Shown: positions 43,600-55,054, numbered from the stretch's first letter. The stretch: DNA of 59,173 nucleotides from Gammaproteobacteria bacterium (GCA_020445415.1 JAGRGP010000046.1:1-59173); one strand, 5' to 3'. Notes: generated by a model not told the origin, from the letters alone. Made by a program: numbers and translations.

Positions 43600-45894
43600 C
43601 TACTCGACCTTGGTCGCACCGTGCTCTTCCAGAAAAGTCTTGGCACGCAGACCCAAATCCGCTGTCTTGACTTGATACTGCCACCACTGGCCAGCCCAGA
43701 GGGTAGCGTTCTGGAAGTCTCCCTTTGCCGCAAAGTCTTCAGATTTCTTCTTTGCTTCTTCAGCAAAACCCAGCTGATCGGTGGCATCCTCAACCAAAGC
43801 CACCACCTCAGGGAAGTCCTTATAGTTGTGGCTAGTGATAAAGCCTACCACAGAGTCGATGACGGCCTGGGTATCAACATTCGTTTTTACCTGTTTGTCA
43901 TAGTCGGCCTGGGTATAGGTCTCGCCTTCCTGGATACCGGTAGTTGCAGCTTGGTAGCCCTTTGGCCGGACCAGCAGATAACCCTGCATTTCCAGATGGA
44001 GTGCGGAACAGAACTCGGTGCAGTAATAGGGATAGACACCTGCCTTCTCGGCCTTAAAGGTCGCCGACACTGTTTTGCCGGGCTCAACCGACAGGTTTAC
44101 GTTCTGACCGTAAAGCGCAAAACCATGGGTCTCGTCTTCTGCCCGCTCTAAGTTGGTAAAATGCAGCGAAACCGTATCTCCCTCTTCAACCTCGATGATC
44201 TCGGGGGTGATGTGGGAACGGATCAAAGTACCATAGACGTGCACAACATCCCCGTCTCGTTCCACTTTTTCACGGCCGGCACGGGTGCGGTAGTTGGAGC
44301 GGCTATCTCCACGGCTATTCCAGCCCGATTGATATCGGACACTGGGTTTCAGTTTGTCTGCCTTGATGGCTACCACGTAATGGGGCTCGCCCAATGGCAG
44401 CGGCATATCGTAGAGTAGCTGCATCTTATCGCCACTGATATCAATCAGCTGATGGTTTTGAGGATGCAGCGGGCCTACCGGATTAAAACGATCGATCGCC
44501 AGCTTGTTGAGAGAGACCAGATATTTTCCGTCCGGCGAAACCGAATCACCCTCCATCGCCACCAAATGGCCGATGTTATAGTGAATGTTGAGTTGGTCTA
44601 GCACCTTACCTTCGCAGTAATCCCACTTGGTCACCATCGAGTCTACGTAGATAGAGGTATATACCACGCACTTCTTGGCATCATACTGAGTGTGCAATGG
44701 TCCCAGCCCCACCTGAACCTGGGTGTGTAGTGCATCCTTCATCCCGATGATCGGAATACCATAGGGATCCTTGGCTTCGAACTTTTTGTTCTTGATCGCG
44801 TTTTCAATTTTTTCCCAGCTGTATACCCACGCATGGCTGTCCAGCTTGCCGGAGACAATGATGTGAGTGCCGTCGGGACTGACGTCCACACCGTGCGGAC
44901 TCTTGGGCTCAGGAATCAAATAGACTAATCCCTCGGCAACGGCCTGCTCCATGGTGATCAGATAAGCCCCCTTAACCTGTTTAACCTTGCCGGCGGCAAC
45001 CAGTTCGGCGGCTTTCTTCCAGTTGGTAACATGGAGAAAGTCGGTGTCTTTCTGCGAACAACCGGCTTCGAACGGCGGACGTCCGCGCTCGATACCTCCT
45101 ACATAGCGCTCCGAACAGAAAGAATTAGTGAAACCCCAGCCCATGGAGGGGCCCTTTCCCGCATCCGAGAGGTCCTGACTGTAAGGGGGAAGCTCGAAGG
45201 TGAATGACTGCGAAGGATCCAAACGTCCGACCTTATCGTCAAACTTCCAGTAGGTTACTCCACCCCGGTATTTTTCGTTGAACTCCTCCAGCGGGACAAA
45301 TCCATCTTCGTAGGGCGCGGCATACTGAGCTGCCTCCATCACATATTCGGTATTGGGTGTTACAAAGGCACCGCCATGCTCGTTCTTGAAGAACGGATTG
45401 ACCACAATCTGCTTGGTTTCAAAGTCGTGCAGATCGATCACCGCCAGACGGGGATTGGCCTTATCGTTGATAAACAGGTACTTGCCGTTGTATTCCCCCG
45501 CTGTCTCGGAGAACGCGGGATGGTGAGTATCACCGTACAAGATATCCTTGCCATTGATCCTACCCTGAGCCAGCACCGCCTTGGACTCATCGTCGAAGCC
45601 GTATCCCTGCCAAGGTTCCGGGGTAAATACCGCAATGTATTTGAGGATACGCATGGACGGGATTCCATACACGATCACCTGCCCGCTTTGGCCACCGGAA
45701 CTGAATGCCAGATACTCGTCCCTACCGCCAGTTGGGGTATAGGTCTTGGCTGCCGCCAACAGGTCTTTCTGTGTCAGCCCACGGGCCTTCATGACATCTT
45801 CGAGAGATGCTTGAGAGTAGGCGCTGGTAGCCACCCCCAGACCCAGGGTCATCCCCACCAGCAACGGCAACGTACGCGTTTTGCTGAATTTCAT
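43600..45894 (-). CDS. nosZ: Nitrous-oxide reductase NosZ, clade II
   Basis: A 764-residue periplasmic copper enzyme reducing N2O to N2. The Sec signal (about residues 1-28, no twin arginine) marks it as clade II. CuZ ligands on the beta-propeller are visible as H124/H125 (GDTHHPAFSE), H173 (NEHGG), H334 (SPHGV), H401 (GPLHTQ), H443 (IGHL) and H506 (EPHYV). CuA ligands in the cupredoxin domain are H590, C625, C629, H633 and M636 (CTEFCSALHLEM). After residue 645 there is a helical extension of about 115 residues with no CxxCH. The ATG at 45894 is chosen because GGAG lies 9 nt upstream; two earlier in-frame ATGs lack a spaced ribosome site. It is preceded by an FNR-type box. Confidence 0.95.
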   Translation of the reverse strand: MKFSKTRTLPLLVGMTLGLGVATSAYSQASLEDVMKARGLTQKDLLAAAKTYTPTGGRDEYLAFSSGGQSGQVIVYGIPSMRILKYIAVFTPEPWQGYGFDDESKAVLAQGRINGKDILYGDTHHPAFSETAGEYNGKYLFINDKANPRLAVIDLHDFETKQIVVNPFFKNEHGGAFVTPNTEYVMEAAQYAAPYEDGFVPLEEFNEKYRGGVTYWKFDDKVGRLDPSQSFTFELPPYSQDLSDAGKGPSMGWGFTNSFCSERYVGGIERGRPPFEAGCSQKDTDFLHVTNWKKAAELVAAGKVKQVKGAYLITMEQAVAEGLVYLIPEPKSPHGVDVSPDGTHIIVSGKLDSHAWVYSWEKIENAIKNKKFEAKDPYGIPIIGMKDALHTQVQVGLGPLHTQYDAKKCVVYTSIYVDSMVTKWDYCEGKVLDQLNIHYNIGHLVAMEGDSVSPDGKYLVSLNKLAIDRFNPVGPLHPQNHQLIDISGDKMQLLYDMPLPLGEPHYVVAIKADKLKPSVRYQSGWNSRGDSRSNYRTRAGREKVERDGDVVHVYGTLIRSHITPEIIEVEEGDTVSLHFTNLERAEDETHGFALYGQNVNLSVEPGKTVSATFKAEKAGVYPYYCTEFCSALHLEMQGYLLVRPKGYQAATTGIQEGETYTQADYDKQVKTNVDTQAVIDSVVGFITSHNYKDFPEVVALVEDATDQLGFAEEAKKKSEDFAAKGDFQNATLWAGQWWQYQVKTADLGLRAKTFLEEHGATKVE

Positions 45895-45992
45895 GAAACT
45901 CATCTCCATTAATGACTACTTTAGTTATTTGCTCGATTGACCAATGACCGAAACGTCCGCCGCCATCATGCGCCCGGTGCTCATGAGCAGCA

Positions 45993-46006
45993 TTGATTCA
46001 CATCAA
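45993..46006. promoter_or_regulatory. FNR/DNR-type box upstream of nosZ
   Basis: Perfect TTGAT-TCAC-ATCAA centred about 105 bp before the nosZ ATG; a class II promoter would start near 45958. This is a consensus match for FNR/Anr/DNR regulators and implies anaerobic or nitric-oxide induction of nosZ. Confidence 0.8.
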
Positions 46007-46152
46007 GACAAACGGAGCGGCTTACTCAAGAATTGAGGTAGATAGCCCAATCATGTATTCGTAATCAAGTTTGTAGCGCAGCAGTTACCTGGCGGATGAT
46101 CATGGAAGACACGAACAGGGAGGAGGGACGGCGGGGACAACGGGAAGATATT

Positions 46153-46191
46153 TGCCCATTTGTCCGCCCGCGGGGAGCCAACAAATGGGCA
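46153..46191 (-). terminator. Hairpin after the monohaem cytochrome gene upstream of nosZ
   Basis: A perfect 11-bp stem TGCCCATTTGT (46153-46163) with ACAAATGGGCA (46181-46191), loop 17, lies 17 bp beyond the cytochrome stop. The following minus-strand sequence AATATCTTCC is only moderately U-rich. It probably ends or attenuates the cytochrome transcript before nosZ. Confidence 0.6.
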
Positions 46192-46207
46192 GGAGAACCT
46201 TGCAAAA

Positions 46208-46519
46208 TTACTGGGATGCGAGCCAGTCGGCGATGGCCTTGAGCTCCTCATCGGAGACTGCGGCCACAATACCTTTCATTACCGCAGTCTGGCCGTTGGC
46301 ACGGGCGCCGGATTTGATATCCTTCATCTGGTTGAAGGCATACTCTGCGTTCTGACCGGCCAACTTGGGATAGATCGGCATGATGGGCGTATTGCCATCC
46401 GCGCCATGGCATGAAAAGCATGCCTTAGACTGGTACAAGGCCGCACCATCGGCAGCCAAGGCAACACCCGTTACACCCAAGGACAACAGGGCCGCCAATG
46501 CAACAACTTTCGATTTCAT
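46208..46519 (-). CDS. Monohaem cytochrome c upstream of nosZ
   Basis: A 103-residue periplasmic class I cytochrome c with a signal peptide (about 1-22, ending VALA before ADGAAL) and a CFSCH haem site (SKACFSCHGADGNTPIMPIYPKLAGQ). A probable Met ligand is in QTAVMKGIVAAV. The ATG at 46519 has a GAGGAA ribosome site; the longer in-frame start at 46618 lacks a signal peptide. It is a paralogue of the cytochrome downstream of nosZ, with the two flanking the reductase. A role as NosZ electron donor is inferred. No perfect FNR box lies in its own upstream region. Confidence 0.9.
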   Translation of the reverse strand: MKSKVVALAALLSLGVTGVALAADGAALYQSKACFSCHGADGNTPIMPIYPKLAGQNAEYAFNQMKDIKSGARANGQTAVMKGIVAAVSDEELKAIADWLASQ

Positions 46520-46818
46520 CGTGAATTCCTCTTTCTTAATTGTCGCCGAACGGGTAGCGCCGGTTCGGCCTTTAACTCGGAGCACTAATACTAACATTAG
46601 CCCCGAGAATTCGGCCAATCGAAATTTTTATGACCGCGTAACCCGTAAAAACTCTCGACTTATAGCGAAGCTGCCTCTCAACCGGCATTCGGAACCGGGC
46701 GGGGAGCCACTACTGGCAACGATTCCACCTCACCACCCCTACATGCACCCGCTTCGCTTCCCGGTGTGGTTCCGATATCCTTAGGCCCGCTACGGCAGTC
46801 ACTCAAGGGAGGAAACCC

Positions 46819-49701
46819 ATGCGCTCCCCCAACCCTATCCCAGGCCAGCGCTGGATCAGCGACAACGAACCCAGCCTCGGCTTAGGCGTGATCTTGGGGA
46901 CCCGCGGCAGATTGGTCGACATTCTGTTCCCTGCCTGCGCGGAAAAACGCACGTATGCAGGGGAAGGCGCTCCCCTTACCCGGGTTGTATTCGCTCCCGG
47001 TGATCCCGTCGAGGACCAATCCGGTACTCCCCTCAGAGTAAAGTCGATAATCCCGAACGGTGGCCTGGTGAATTACTTGGTCCATACGCGATCGGGCAAA
47101 GAACAGGTCCTGCCGGAGCAACAACTTAGTGGCTTTCTGCTCTTCAGCCAACCCCAGCAGCGCCTGTTCGCGGCTCAGCTCGACGATCCCGGTTGGTTTG
47201 ATCTGCGCTTTGACACGCTCGAACTGCGACAACACTTGGAGCATTCACCAACCCGCGGCCTCGGCGGTGCTCGCATCGCACTTCTGCCCCACCAACTTTA
47301 CATCGCCCGGGAAGTCGGCCACCGCCATTCGCCCCGTATACTGTTAGCCGATGAGGTTGGACTTGGAAAGACCATCGAGGCTGGCCTGATACTGCATCAC
47401 CAGTTACTGACAGGCCGTGCCTCCCGCATCCTGATCTTGGCCCCGGCCTCACTGTTAAACCAGTGGCTGGTGGAGCTGCTGCGCCGGTTCAACCTGCGCT
47501 TCAGCCTCTTCGACGAAGAACGCTATCAGGCCATCGAGCATTCCGATCAAAGGGATAACCCGTTTCTTGCCGAACAGCAAGTGTTAACCAGTCTGGAACT
47601 GTTCACCGGTCACCCTCACCGTCTGGAGCAAGCGGCAATGGCGGGTTGGGACATGCTGATCGTCGATGAGGCTCATCACCTTGAATGGAACGAACAGCAA
47701 GCCAGCGAGCCCTACCGGCTGGTTCAGCGATTGTCAGCGGTCATCCCGAGCGTACTCTTGTTGACCGCCACTCCGGAACAACTGGGACGCAGCGGCCACT
47801 TCGCCCGGCTGCGATTGTTAGACCCTGATCGCTTTCACAGCCTAAGCGTTTTCGAACGGGAGGCCCAGCGCTTTGAGCCCGTGGCCGACGCCGTCAATCA
47901 ACTGCTGGAGGAAAGACCACTCACCGAAGCCGCCTGCAACACCCTCAACAGGTTACTGGATAGCCCGGGGGAGCGGGAATTGATTGCAGCCAGCACCGCG
48001 CCCGATCACCCCAACCGTGAACTGGCCCGCCGTCAACTGATCGGGCGGTTACTGGATCGGCATGGCACCGGACGGGTACTGTTTCGCAATACCCGTGCTC
48101 AGGTGCAGGGATTCCCGGCAAGGGAACTGCACGCCTTCCCGCTGCCACTGCCCGAGGAATACCGTCTATGCCTGGCGAGCGATATCCCATCTCCCATGCA
48201 ACGGCTGGCCCCCGAAACCCTGGAACGCGGATCCGCATCGCCCCCCTGGTGGGAGCTAGATCCGCGCGTCCCTTGGCTGGAATGGCGACTCAGCTGGCTC
48301 CCTGGGGAGAAGATCCTATTGATCTGCGCAAGCAACACCACGGCAGTGGAACTCGCTACCGCATTGCGTGTTCGCGCCGGTATCTACGCCGGCATTTTTC
48401 ACGCGGGCAGCAGTATCGTTGAACGGGACCGGGCAGCTGTCTGGTTTGCCGATCCCGAAGATGGCTGTCAACTACTCATCTGCTCAGAGATCGGTAGCGA
48501 AGGACGAAACTTTCAATTTTCCAGTCACCTAGTGTTGTTCGATTTGCCGCTTGACCCAGACCTTCTGGAGCAGCGCATCGGTCGCCTGGACCGAATCGGA
48601 CAAGATCGGACAATCCAGATTCACGTTCCCTATTTTGAGAACAGTGCGCAATCCGTGATGCTCAACTGGTATCACCAGGGGCTGGACGCCTTTCGTAACA
48701 CCTGCCCAGCAGGGCATCTTCTGTTTAGCCGATTACAGCCCGCTTTGCTGGAAATGCTCGAATCCTCGCATGAAGAGCCCGTGGCAATGGGGGCCTTTCT
48801 CGCCGAAACCACCCGCTTAAACGAAGACATCCAGCGAGAGCTGCGTAACGGCCGCGACCGACTGTTGGAATACCACTCGTGCCGAGAGCCCGAGGCCACG
48901 CAGTTACGACAAAACATCGAACAGGTGGAGCAGGAGCTACCCCTAGCGGACTACCTGGAGCGGGTACTCTCGGTATACGGCGTGGATAGCGAAGTACTTT
49001 CCGACGAGTGCCTGATCCTCAAGCAGGGGCCCCAGATGTTAACCGATAGTTTTCCGGGCCTGCCGGAAGCCGGTATCACCTGCACCCTTGACCGCCAAAC
49101 AGCGTTGACTCACGAAGCTTGGCAATTCCTCACCTGGGAGCACCCACTGGTGAGCGGAGCCATGGAAATGGTCGCCGAAGGAACGGAAGGTAGCAGCTGT
49201 GTCTCGGCGATTCGGCATCCTGCCCTACGGGCAGGTGAGATCGCGCTGGAGATCCTGCTGGCCATCGAATCCCCTGCGCCTCGGAGGCTGGCGATCGGGC
49301 GATTCCTGCAAACCACGCTGCTTCGCCTACTAATCGACCAACGGTTGGAAGACCGTGGAGAGGATATTGCCCGAAACCAGCTGCGGGCGACGCGCTGCCT
49401 ACTGGACGCCACCGTTGCGCGACGGTTGGTGACTAGCCTGAGGCCCCCCTTGGAGCGCATGCTCTCCAGAGGCCGAGAACTGGCTGAAGCAAGGCTGCCA
49501 GGGTATTTGGAAAACGCCCGCACCGTCGCCCGTAACCATTATGACGAGGAAGTAAGCCGGCTCGAAGCATTACGGCGGGTAAATCCCAACGTGCGCGCTG
49601 GGGAAATCCAAGCCCTGAAAGATCAGGCCCGGGAGCTCGCACACCATTTAGATTCCGCCCACCTGCGTCTAGACGCTCTGCATGTCGTGATCGGACTCTA
49701 A
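46819..49701 (+). CDS. rapA: RNA polymerase-associated ATPase RapA
   Basis: A 960-residue SWI2/SNF2-type protein that recycles stalled RNA polymerase. The N-terminal Tudor-like domains run to about residue 110 (PGQRWISDNEPSLGLGVI). The helicase core follows: LADEVGLGKTIEAGLILH (Walker A), ILAPASLLNQW, LIVDEAHHLEW (DEAH box), LLLTATPEQLG, then LICSEIGSEGRNFQF and QRIGRLDRIGQ (motifs V and VI). A RapA-type C-terminal domain completes it. Length is normal for the family. It starts after a GGAGG ribosome site and is divergent from the nos region. Confidence 0.95.
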   Translation: MRSPNPIPGQRWISDNEPSLGLGVILGTRGRLVDILFPACAEKRTYAGEGAPLTRVVFAPGDPVEDQSGTPLRVKSIIPNGGLVNYLVHTRSGKEQVLPEQQLSGFLLFSQPQQRLFAAQLDDPGWFDLRFDTLELRQHLEHSPTRGLGGARIALLPHQLYIAREVGHRHSPRILLADEVGLGKTIEAGLILHHQLLTGRASRILILAPASLLNQWLVELLRRFNLRFSLFDEERYQAIEHSDQRDNPFLAEQQVLTSLELFTGHPHRLEQAAMAGWDMLIVDEAHHLEWNEQQASEPYRLVQRLSAVIPSVLLLTATPEQLGRSGHFARLRLLDPDRFHSLSVFEREAQRFEPVADAVNQLLEERPLTEAACNTLNRLLDSPGERELIAASTAPDHPNRELARRQLIGRLLDRHGTGRVLFRNTRAQVQGFPARELHAFPLPLPEEYRLCLASDIPSPMQRLAPETLERGSASPPWWELDPRVPWLEWRLSWLPGEKILLICASNTTAVELATALRVRAGIYAGIFHAGSSIVERDRAAVWFADPEDGCQLLICSEIGSEGRNFQFSSHLVLFDLPLDPDLLEQRIGRLDRIGQDRTIQIHVPYFENSAQSVMLNWYHQGLDAFRNTCPAGHLLFSRLQPALLEMLESSHEEPVAMGAFLAETTRLNEDIQRELRNGRDRLLEYHSCREPEATQLRQNIEQVEQELPLADYLERVLSVYGVDSEVLSDECLILKQGPQMLTDSFPGLPEAGITCTLDRQTALTHEAWQFLTWEHPLVSGAMEMVAEGTEGSSCVSAIRHPALRAGEIALEILLAIESPAPRRLAIGRFLQTTLLRLLIDQRLEDRGEDIARNQLRATRCLLDATVARRLVTSLRPPLERMLSRGRELAEARLPGYLENARTVARNHYDEEVSRLEALRRVNPNVRAGEIQALKDQARELAHHLDSAHLRLDALHVVIGL

Positions 49702-49711
49702 CAAAACATCC

Positions 49712-49739
49712 GCCCGGCAACCCCTCCTATTTGCCGGGC
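49712..49739. terminator. Hairpin in the convergent rapA/dgt junction
   Basis: GCCCGGCAA (49712-49720) pairs with TTGCCGGGC (49731-49739), 9 bp with a 10-nt loop. It overlaps the last codons of dgt. On the minus strand it is followed by GGATGTTTTGTT, so it may terminate dgt; for rapA no U-tract follows. Confidence 0.5.
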
Positions 49740-51088
49740 AACGAGATGCCGGTGATCTTTTTATACAAGGACACCGCGTAAGAATCGGTCATACCGGAGA
49801 CGAAGTCCGTGAGCGACAGCAACCGAGGATAAAACCCCTGGGCACGCTCGCCGCGCCCGCTCTTAAATTGGGATGGAACTAAATAGGCCAGCATGCGGCT
49901 GCGGGGCGCCGCCTCACCATGTTCCGAGAGATCGTCTAAAGCCTGGATAAAACGTTCTAACAGGTCCCAAATTACCTGGAAACCCGCGGCCTGCACCTCC
50001 ACCACCTCGGGCGCACAATAGATCCGCTCCCTGGCAACTTCGATCAAGCGATCCATCGCCTCCCGCTTGGGCAGCAATTCCATCAACGGCTGAATCTGAT
50101 GCCCCCCGAGAATAGCCTCCTCATTATCGAGAAAACAGGCCATTGACTGATTGATCGCCTCGTTGATCACCTTGGCGCGGAGAAATTCTACCCGTCCCTT
50201 GCCATCGCCGATGCGGGAAAGCCGCCGATCCAATTGACCTGGGCTGGCAATAAGGGCGCGGTACAGATCTTCCACCTGAGGCAGACTTAGGTAACCGAGA
50301 CGGAACCCATCTTCAATGTCGATCACCCGATAACTGATATCATCCGCCGCCTCCACCAGAAAGGCCAACGGATGCCTTGACCAAAATGCGTAACCCGGGT
50401 CACGGCGGAGCAAGCCAACCGCCTCCGCCACCGCTTCGAACAGCGGAATATCTTCAGCCACAAAGCCAAATTTCTTGGCGCCAACCTCGTGGTATTGGCT
50501 CCCCCCTAACCACGATTCCCGGGGATACTTGGTGAACGCGGCCAACGTGGCACAGGTCAACTGCAGCCCCCCAGGATTGTCTGGGTTCTGTAATCGAGCA
50601 AGGATTCGAAAACCTTGGGCATTGCCTTCGAAGGAGAGAAAGTCCTCTCGTTCACTCCCGCTGAGCACTTGCACCCGCCGTTTGCCGTAATCCGCCTCCC
50701 GCGCCCAATGCCGGAACGCGTCCTCCCCGGAGTGGCCAAAAGGGGGATTGCCGATGTCGTGAGCCAAGCAGGCCGCAGCCACGATGTCACCAAAATCCGA
50801 AGCTTCGAAATCCTTGAGACGATGGCGGGCGATCACCTGCTCTCCGACCAATGTGCCCAGCGAACGGCCGATACTGGACGCCTCCAAGCTGTGCGTCAGG
50901 CGGGTACGCACGTAATCGATCCGCGAGAGTGGAAACACCTGGGTTTTGTCCTGCATACGCCGAAACGCCGAGCTGAACACGATGCGATCGAAATCCCGCT
51001 GAAAATCGGTGCGCAGGGTAGATTCAGTCAGGGGCCGGTCACTGCCCAGGCGCTTACGGGAGAGCAGGTTGACCCAGTGCATGGTCAT
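49727..51088 (-). CDS. dgt: Deoxyguanosinetriphosphate triphosphohydrolase-family HD protein
   Basis: A 453-residue HD-domain enzyme that hydrolyses dGTP (or other dNTPs) to nucleoside and triphosphate. The motifs are FSSAFRRMQDKTQVFPL, RTRLTHSLEASSIGRSLG, the metal site LAHDIGNPPFGHSGEDAFRHW, and VEAADDISYRVIDIEDG. Length is nearer to type 1 Dgt than to short type 2 proteins. It follows thiC by 29 bp on the same strand and may be co-transcribed. Confidence 0.93.
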   Translation of the reverse strand: MTMHWVNLLSRKRLGSDRPLTESTLRTDFQRDFDRIVFSSAFRRMQDKTQVFPLSRIDYVRTRLTHSLEASSIGRSLGTLVGEQVIARHRLKDFEASDFGDIVAAACLAHDIGNPPFGHSGEDAFRHWAREADYGKRRVQVLSGSEREDFLSFEGNAQGFRILARLQNPDNPGGLQLTCATLAAFTKYPRESWLGGSQYHEVGAKKFGFVAEDIPLFEAVAEAVGLLRRDPGYAFWSRHPLAFLVEAADDISYRVIDIEDGFRLGYLSLPQVEDLYRALIASPGQLDRRLSRIGDGKGRVEFLRAKVINEAINQSMACFLDNEEAILGGHQIQPLMELLPKREAMDRLIEVARERIYCAPEVVEVQAAGFQVIWDLLERFIQALDDLSEHGEAAPRSRMLAYLVPSQFKSGRGERAQGFYPRLLSLTDFVSGMTDSYAVSLYKKITGISLPGK

Positions 51089-51117
51089 CGGCGTGGACCC
51101 ACCCCTTCCCGGCTTTT

Positions 51118-53163
<2,046 letters not shown>

Positions 53164-53307
53164 CTAGTTCAACACTAAAGGATGAAGCAAGCGCTTGCAA
53201 CCGGGAAACCGTCGGGGATTGCCTGCAATGCGCAAAAACCTTAACCTATGGGACCTGCCGCCGCCCCATCAACAGGCGGCTCAACACCGGACTAACGGGA
53301 CCCGCCG

Positions 53308-53970
53308 ATGATCACAGACAGCTCCGAACATGCCCGCTTCAACATGGTTCAACAGCAAATTCGCCCTTGGGAGGTATTCGATCAGCGCGTACTCGATGTC
53401 CTGAATACCCTACCACGGGACACCTTTGTGCCGGCTGCCTACCGGAAACTGGCGTACGCCGACACAGAGATTCCCATAGCAGAGAATCAGCGGATGATGT
53501 GCCCGAAGCTCGAGGCCAGACTGCTACAGGCGTTGCATATCAAGCCGGGAGATAAAATCCTTGAAGTCGGTACCGGCAGCGGCTTTCTTACCGCCTGCCT
53601 AGCCAAATTGGGCAGCCAGGTAGTCAGCCTGGAGATTCATCCAGAGCTCAGTACGACAGCCGAGGCGGCATTGGCTGGGCACGGCATCGATAACGTCAAA
53701 CTCATGACCGCCGACGCGTTCGCAGGCGAGTTGCCCGATGGACCCTATGATGCCATAGCGATTACCGGCTCTTTACCTCAGGTTCCGGATGACTGGAAAC
53801 GATTGCTCAACAGCGGTGGCCGCCTGTTCGCCGTTTGCGGAGAGGCCCCTGTCATGGAAGCTTGGCTTATCACTCGCACCGGCGACGATAGCTGGCACAG
53901 CGAGGGGTTGTTGGAAACCGAACTGCAGCCGTTGGAAAACGCGCCATCCCAATCGCGCTTCGAATTCTAG
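53308..53970 (+). CDS. Protein-L-isoaspartate O-methyltransferase family protein
   Basis: A 220-residue SAM-dependent enzyme of the PCMT family: NMVQQQIRPWEVFDQRVLDVL, VPAAYRKLAYADTEIPI, the SAM motif ILEVGTGSGFLTACLA, and VVSLEIHPEL. This variant, with N-terminal ARFNMVQQQIRPW, is the form common in gammaproteobacteria near outer-membrane channel genes, and its substrate may differ from classical isoaspartyl repair (Pcm). It stands alone, divergent from thiC. Confidence 0.88.
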   Translation: MITDSSEHARFNMVQQQIRPWEVFDQRVLDVLNTLPRDTFVPAAYRKLAYADTEIPIAENQRMMCPKLEARLLQALHIKPGDKILEVGTGSGFLTACLAKLGSQVVSLEIHPELSTTAEAALAGHGIDNVKLMTADAFAGELPDGPYDAIAITGSLPQVPDDWKRLLNSGGRLFAVCGEAPVMEAWLITRTGDDSWHSEGLLETELQPLENAPSQSRFEF

Positions 53971-54199
53971 GCAGGCTGCCAGTAAGAAATCCCGATAATC
54001 GTACCCGAATCCATCGCATAGCCGAACGTAAAGCACTCTTTTGAGCCAAAATCAGGCGTGCAAGTTAGTGGCCGAATTAGAGGTAGGTTAATGTAATTGC
54101 CTTTCTGCCGATACCACTGACAGAATCAGTTTATTGGGCCTAGCATCTTCGCATCAAACCTGGAGCAATCTAAAGGTGCGGCGATAAGCGGTGGTAAAC

Positions 54200-55054
54200 A
54201 TGGGTACCTCTCCAGTCAACCTGGCACACGAAGTCGCGGACCTGGTATCTCTGCCAGAGATCTACCTTAAGGTACGAGAAATAATGGACGACCCGGCCGC
54301 TTCGTTTACCGATATGGCCAAGGTTATCGCTGTAGACCCGGGCATGACCGCCCGCATACTCCGAATCGCCAATAGCGCCTTCTGTAATTTCGCCGCTAGG
54401 ATCACGACCGTCCAGCATGCCATGAGCCTATTGGGTACCCAGCAGATCCATGATCTGGTACTCGCCACCTCTGTCATCGACTGTTTTTCCAAAATACCCG
54501 ATGGCCTCCTGGATATGCGGAAATTTTGGCACCGGAGTGTCACATGCGGCTGCGGTGCCAAACTCCTTGCCGAGAGCCGCGACCTGTTTGATAGTGAGCG
54601 CCTGTTCACAGCCGGTTTGCTGACTCATATTGGTAGACTGGTGTTGTACCTCCGGCGCCCGGAAATCATGCGACAGGCGCAAAGCGATTTCTTAGAAACC
54701 GGTATACCGGTACAACAAACGCTGGAAAGCGAGCTTGGTTTCGACGACGCGGCCGTCGGCGGTGAATTTCTATCGGCTTGGAATCTGCCGGAAAGCCTTG
54801 CCGAGCCCGTGCGTTATTACACCCATCCTTCCCGAGCCAAATCCCACACCTTAGAGGCAGCCATTCTGCATATCGCCTCCGCTATCGCCGATTCCGGGGC
54901 AGTAGACACCGCCGAAGAAGATCTTATCCGGCAATTGGATGAAACCGCCTGGAGCAGCTTGGAAATGTCTCGCCCCGGATTACTGGATCTTAAGTCCCAG
55001 AGTGAAAATCTGGTCAAGGAGATCGCCGAACAATTCATGCACGCGACGGTATGA
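54200..55054 (+). CDS. HDOD-domain protein
   Basis: A 284-residue cytoplasmic protein. The HDOD domain (about residues 10-215) shows LPEIYLKVREIMDDP, VIAVDPGMTARILRIANSAFC and AMSLLGTQQIHDLVLATSV, and the degenerate HD-like GLLTHIGRLVLYL. HDOD proteins act as non-enzymatic regulators in signalling networks, often with c-di-GMP proteins. The ATG at 54200 is preferred; a GTG at 54191 is in frame, but GGTGG then serves as the ribosome site for the ATG. It neighbours a large GGDEF-EAL protein, convergent with it. Confidence 0.85.
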   Translation: MGTSPVNLAHEVADLVSLPEIYLKVREIMDDPAASFTDMAKVIAVDPGMTARILRIANSAFCNFAARITTVQHAMSLLGTQQIHDLVLATSVIDCFSKIPDGLLDMRKFWHRSVTCGCGAKLLAESRDLFDSERLFTAGLLTHIGRLVLYLRRPEIMRQAQSDFLETGIPVQQTLESELGFDDAAVGGEFLSAWNLPESLAEPVRYYTHPSRAKSHTLEAAILHIASAIADSGAVDTAEEDLIRQLDETAWSSLEMSRPGLLDLKSQSENLVKEIAEQFMHATV

